The notes below the pieces were generated by a model, which was given only the letters and a program-made list of their open reading frames with translations, did no database searches and was not told the DNA's origin. From NCBI RefSeq assembly GCF_030580865.1, contig NZ_JAUQSY010000020.1, positions 18,970 to 82,969 on the forward strand: DNA of 64,000 nt. The letters run 5' to 3'. Shown here piece by piece: positions 61,676 through 64,000 of the stretch (its first letter is position 1; each line of letters opens with the position of its first letter). Origin of the DNA: Hymenobacter aranciens. Its GTDB lineage: Bacteria; Bacteroidota; Bacteroidia; Cytophagales; Hymenobacteraceae. A program made the position numbers and the translations under genes.

Positions 61676-63730
61676 TTAGGCTGTTGCCACCGCTGGCCGC
61701 ACCACCTTCCCGCGCCCGCCAAAGCGCAGCAGCAAAGCCTCCGCCAGCAAGCACAACAGCACCAGCACCAAGCAATATCGCCACAGCGGCTGCCCCGTCT
61801 GTTCCGCCCGGAACTTGGCCAGCGCCGCCCCGCCCGCATTGCCATCCAGCACTCGCACGTTCGTTTGGTTAGCGCCCACCATCGCCCGCAGTTCCTCCGC
61901 CGAGTACGCCGCCAGCTCCGACTCCCGCTTGGCTTGGTTAAAAGCCAGCGTCGTCAGCACCTGCCCGCGCCGCTGCACTTGGTAAAAGCCCGGCTCTTGT
62001 AGTCCCACCGGCACCTCCAGCCGCAATTCCTGCCCCTGCACCCGCTGCGTCGGAATCAGCGTCACGCTATCCTTCACCAGCCGGATGCTGGCCTCCTCCG
62101 TGCGTTCAGTTTCACCAGCCGCACCCGGCAACCCCAGCGTCAGCGCCGTCTGCGACAGCCGGTAAGCTGGCAGCTGCTCATTATGGTAGCTCAGCATCGC
62201 CATCCGATAAAGCACCGGCACAAACAGCGCGTGGTTAGTAAAGTCAGAGTATTTCGGAGAAAACGGTGCCGAAAACACATACACTCGCCCCGCCCCGCTG
62301 GCAAACTCCGCCAGATAGCTCTCGCCATCCCGCATCCGCAAAATATCCTCACCCGTCCGCCCCCAGCGCAACACTGGGGCCACCCGTGGCATCGTCACCG
62401 CCCGCTGCTGCGCCCCAAATACATCCCGGAAAAACGGTGCCCGCGCACTCGGCATCGCCACATCCCGCAGTTCCGGCTCCGTCGCCGTTTCCCATTGCGC
62501 CGCACCCACGCCAAGAGCTTTAAATAATTGCTGATAAGAATCACGCCCCCCCGTTATCGCCGGAGGCACCACCACTACGCTTCCACCCCGCTTCACCACC
62601 GCCTGCAACGCATTGCGCAAGCCTGCATCCACCCACTCCAACTCGCGCACCAACACCAAGTTTGCCTTCCGCAGTCGCCCATAATCCACATTCTGCGGCT
62701 TCGCAAACGAGTAGCTAAACAGCGGCTCATTGCCATAGAGCTGTTGCGCCACCGGTTCCGCCCCAATCTCCAGCACCGGAATCGCTGCCGTCGGCTGCAA
62801 GGTGAAGTAATAAGTATTGTCAAAAATCACCGGCACATCCTCTGTCACCACGCGCCCCAGCGCCAGCTTCTCATCCGCCACCTGCACCTGCACCACCGAA
62901 GCTGCTACCTGCCCCGCTGCCACACTCACCCGGAAAGCTGCAACCTGCCGCTCCCCCAAAAACACCTTCACCGGGCAGTCATTCACCGCCTCATTCCCGC
63001 CATTCCGCACCCGCACGTGAAGCCCCAAGTTCGTCCGCACCCGCACAAATGCATCGTCCAGCCACAGGCTATCTACATACACATTCCCTCCAGCCTTCCC
63101 CACCTGCGGCACCAGCACAACCTCCCGCGCCACCCCAAACCCCGCCATCATCTCCGGCTGAAAGTCACTTTTCTGGAAATCCGAAAAAACATACAGCGGC
63201 TGCCGACCACTCCCCGCGCCCTGCCCACCCAGTTTGAATAAGCCCGCACTACGTGCATTTATCTGCGTCGCATCCAACTGCTCCCGATAAGCCACTTGGC
63301 TTAACTGATTCCCCCCCTGATTCAACAGCCGAAACCCCATCGTCGCCGGATAGCTCTTCCCAACCTCCCGTGCCTCGCCAACCGCTGCCCCCAGCAAAGT
63401 GCCCGCATCCGCACTACTCACCTGCATACTAGCCGAATTATCCAGCAACACATCAACCTCATTAGCCATCAAAGCCCCACCAGCCTCCTTTGCCGGAATA
63501 AACGGCTGGCAAAACAGCAGCACCAACGCCACCACCCCCAACACCCGCGTCAGCAACACTAGCAAATGCTGCAACTTCCGCTGCCGCACCGTAACCAGTT
63601 GCACCTGCCTGATAAACCCAATATTAGTAAACATCACCCGCTGCGGCCGCCGCAACTGCAACAAGTGAATCAACACCGGCACAGCCACCGCGCCCAAACC
63701 CCACAAAAACCACAAATAAGCTAACTGCAT
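61676..63730 (-). CDS. BatA-domain / VWA-like double-transmembrane protein
   Basis: This is a 684-aa inner-membrane protein. The N-terminus is the BatA-type domain: FLWGLGAVAVPVLIHLLQLR RP, VMFTNIGFIRQV, RQRKLQHLLVLLTRVLGVVA. A VWA-like region follows with DVLLDNSASMQVSS (DxSxS-type metal site, here DNSAS). The middle is a large periplasmic beta-rich part, and the last helix is WRYCLVLVLLCLLAEALLLR. Bacteroidota BatA-like proteins are linked to aerotolerance and surface processes, but the exact role is unknown. Wobble positions are more A/T-rich than in the neighbouring genes. A TACCTTCG box lies upstream. Confidence 0.85.
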   Translation of the reverse strand: MQLAYLWFLWGLGAVAVPVLIHLLQLRRPQRVMFTNIGFIRQVQLVTVRQRKLQHLLVLLTRVLGVVALVLLFCQPFIPAKEAGGALMANEVDVLLDNSASMQVSSADAGTLLGAAVGEAREVGKSYPATMGFRLLNQGGNQLSQVAYREQLDATQINARSAGLFKLGGQGAGSGRQPLYVFSDFQKSDFQPEMMAGFGVAREVVLVPQVGKAGGNVYVDSLWLDDAFVRVRTNLGLHVRVRNGGNEAVNDCPVKVFLGERQVAAFRVSVAAGQVAASVVQVQVADEKLALGRVVTEDVPVIFDNTYYFTLQPTAAIPVLEIGAEPVAQQLYGNEPLFSYSFAKPQNVDYGRLRKANLVLVRELEWVDAGLRNALQAVVKRGGSVVVVPPAITGGRDSYQQLFKALGVGAAQWETATEPELRDVAMPSARAPFFRDVFGAQQRAVTMPRVAPVLRWGRTGEDILRMRDGESYLAEFASGAGRVYVFSAPFSPKYSDFTNHALFVPVLYRMAMLSYHNEQLPAYRLSQTALTLGLPGAAGETERTEEASIRLVKDSVTLIPTQRVQGQELRLEVPVGLQEPGFYQVQRRGQVLTTLAFNQAKRESELAAYSAEELRAMVGANQTNVRVLDGNAGGAALAKFRAEQTGQPLWRYCLVLVLLCLLAEALLLRFGGRGKVVRPAVATA

Positions 63731-63752
63731 ACTGTAAAATACATCACCAGCA

Positions 63753-63760
63753 CGAAGGTA
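63753..63760 (-). promoter_or_regulatory. -7 box TACCTTCG for the BatA-domain gene
   Basis: It has one mismatch to TAnnTTTG, 23 nt before ATG 63730. The rest of 63761-63954 is AT-rich with no gene seen. Confidence 0.4.
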
Positions 63761-63954
63761 AGTTCACGCCAAGGTTCTATCGCGTTTGATACCAAACCTA
63801 TTTGCAAATTAAGCAGACAAACATCTATCAGTCAATGATTAGCCTATACAGTAGATAAAAGCAAAAGCAACTCTAATCTTCGTCTAGTACTTAGAATCGT
63901 ATAGCCTATTATCGTTGAATAGTAGCCCTGGCGCGGAGACTGGTGTAAAAGCAA

Positions 63955-63986
63955 ACAGCCTGCCGCTGGTAAAAGCGGCAGGCTGT
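63955..63986 (-). terminator. Terminator of a leftward gene beyond the window
   Basis: ACAGCCTGCCGCT and AGCGGCAGGCTGT form a 13-bp perfect stem. On the minus strand it is followed by TTGCTTTT, so it probably ends a gene lying past 64000. Confidence 0.75.
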
Positions 63987-64000
63987 ACGTGTAAAAGGTT

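Overview
This is 64 kb of a high-GC Bacteroidota chromosome, most likely Hymenobacter or a close Hymenobacteraceae relative (inference). Several large secreted proteins end in Por/type IX secretion (T9SS) sorting domains with a YPNPA-type motif. Promoters fit the Bacteroidota pattern of TTG, about 19-21 nt, then TAnnTTTG. Shine-Dalgarno sites are essentially absent. Gene content is typical of the group: GH97, GH30, GH3, MbnP/MbnH, DUF4199, DUF6438, BatA-domain and KGG proteins. No rRNA, tRNA, CRISPR array or transposase was seen.

Layout. 1-9 kb: the end of a Calx-beta/T9SS protein, an array of 16 exact 21-bp units, gluconokinase, and a 2049-residue mosaic T9SS protein. 9-17 kb: a fluoride (crcB-motif) riboswitch upstream of a fluoride-type CLC channel, a DisA_N-related DACNV-like protein, a lipoprotein, a CPA2 antiporter and a hybrid histidine kinase. 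17-26 kb: a glycan-degradation region (GH97, GNAT, GH30, GH3) interrupted near 20.95 and 21.71 kb by three truncated genes joined without their ends, either a rearrangement scar or an assembly mis-join. 26-29 kb: an operon of a small Cys-containing membrane protein, MbnP and an MbnH-like di-haem protein. 29-36 kb: sensory genes (PAS histidine kinase, CheB/CheR/PAS fusion, divergent CheB with a Cys/His tail) separated by a 7-bp repeat array and a second, degenerate 21-bp-period array.

36-52 kb: a KGG stress protein, two beta-propeller T9SS proteins, a 2326-residue T9SS protein, a LuxR regulator, a GT9 glycosyltransferase and a family of small secreted proteins (two intact copies, one decayed). 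Two promoters here share an identical 24-bp element containing an AATACCC-N6-GGGTATT palindrome over the -33 box. 52-64 kb: mostly leftward genes: an M64-type T9SS metallopeptidase, a DoxX-like membrane protein with a probable frameshift, tandem paralogs with C-terminal membrane anchors, glycosyltransferases GT4 and GT2, a DUF6438 protein, two DUF4199 proteins and a BatA-domain protein.

The strongest candidates for new biology are the two unrelated 21-bp-period arrays, the duplicated palindromic promoter with the decaying secreted-protein family, the tandem paralogs with a possible C-terminal sorting signal, and the DACNV-like protein beside the fluoride module. Function is inferred from motifs read by eye; no database search was run.
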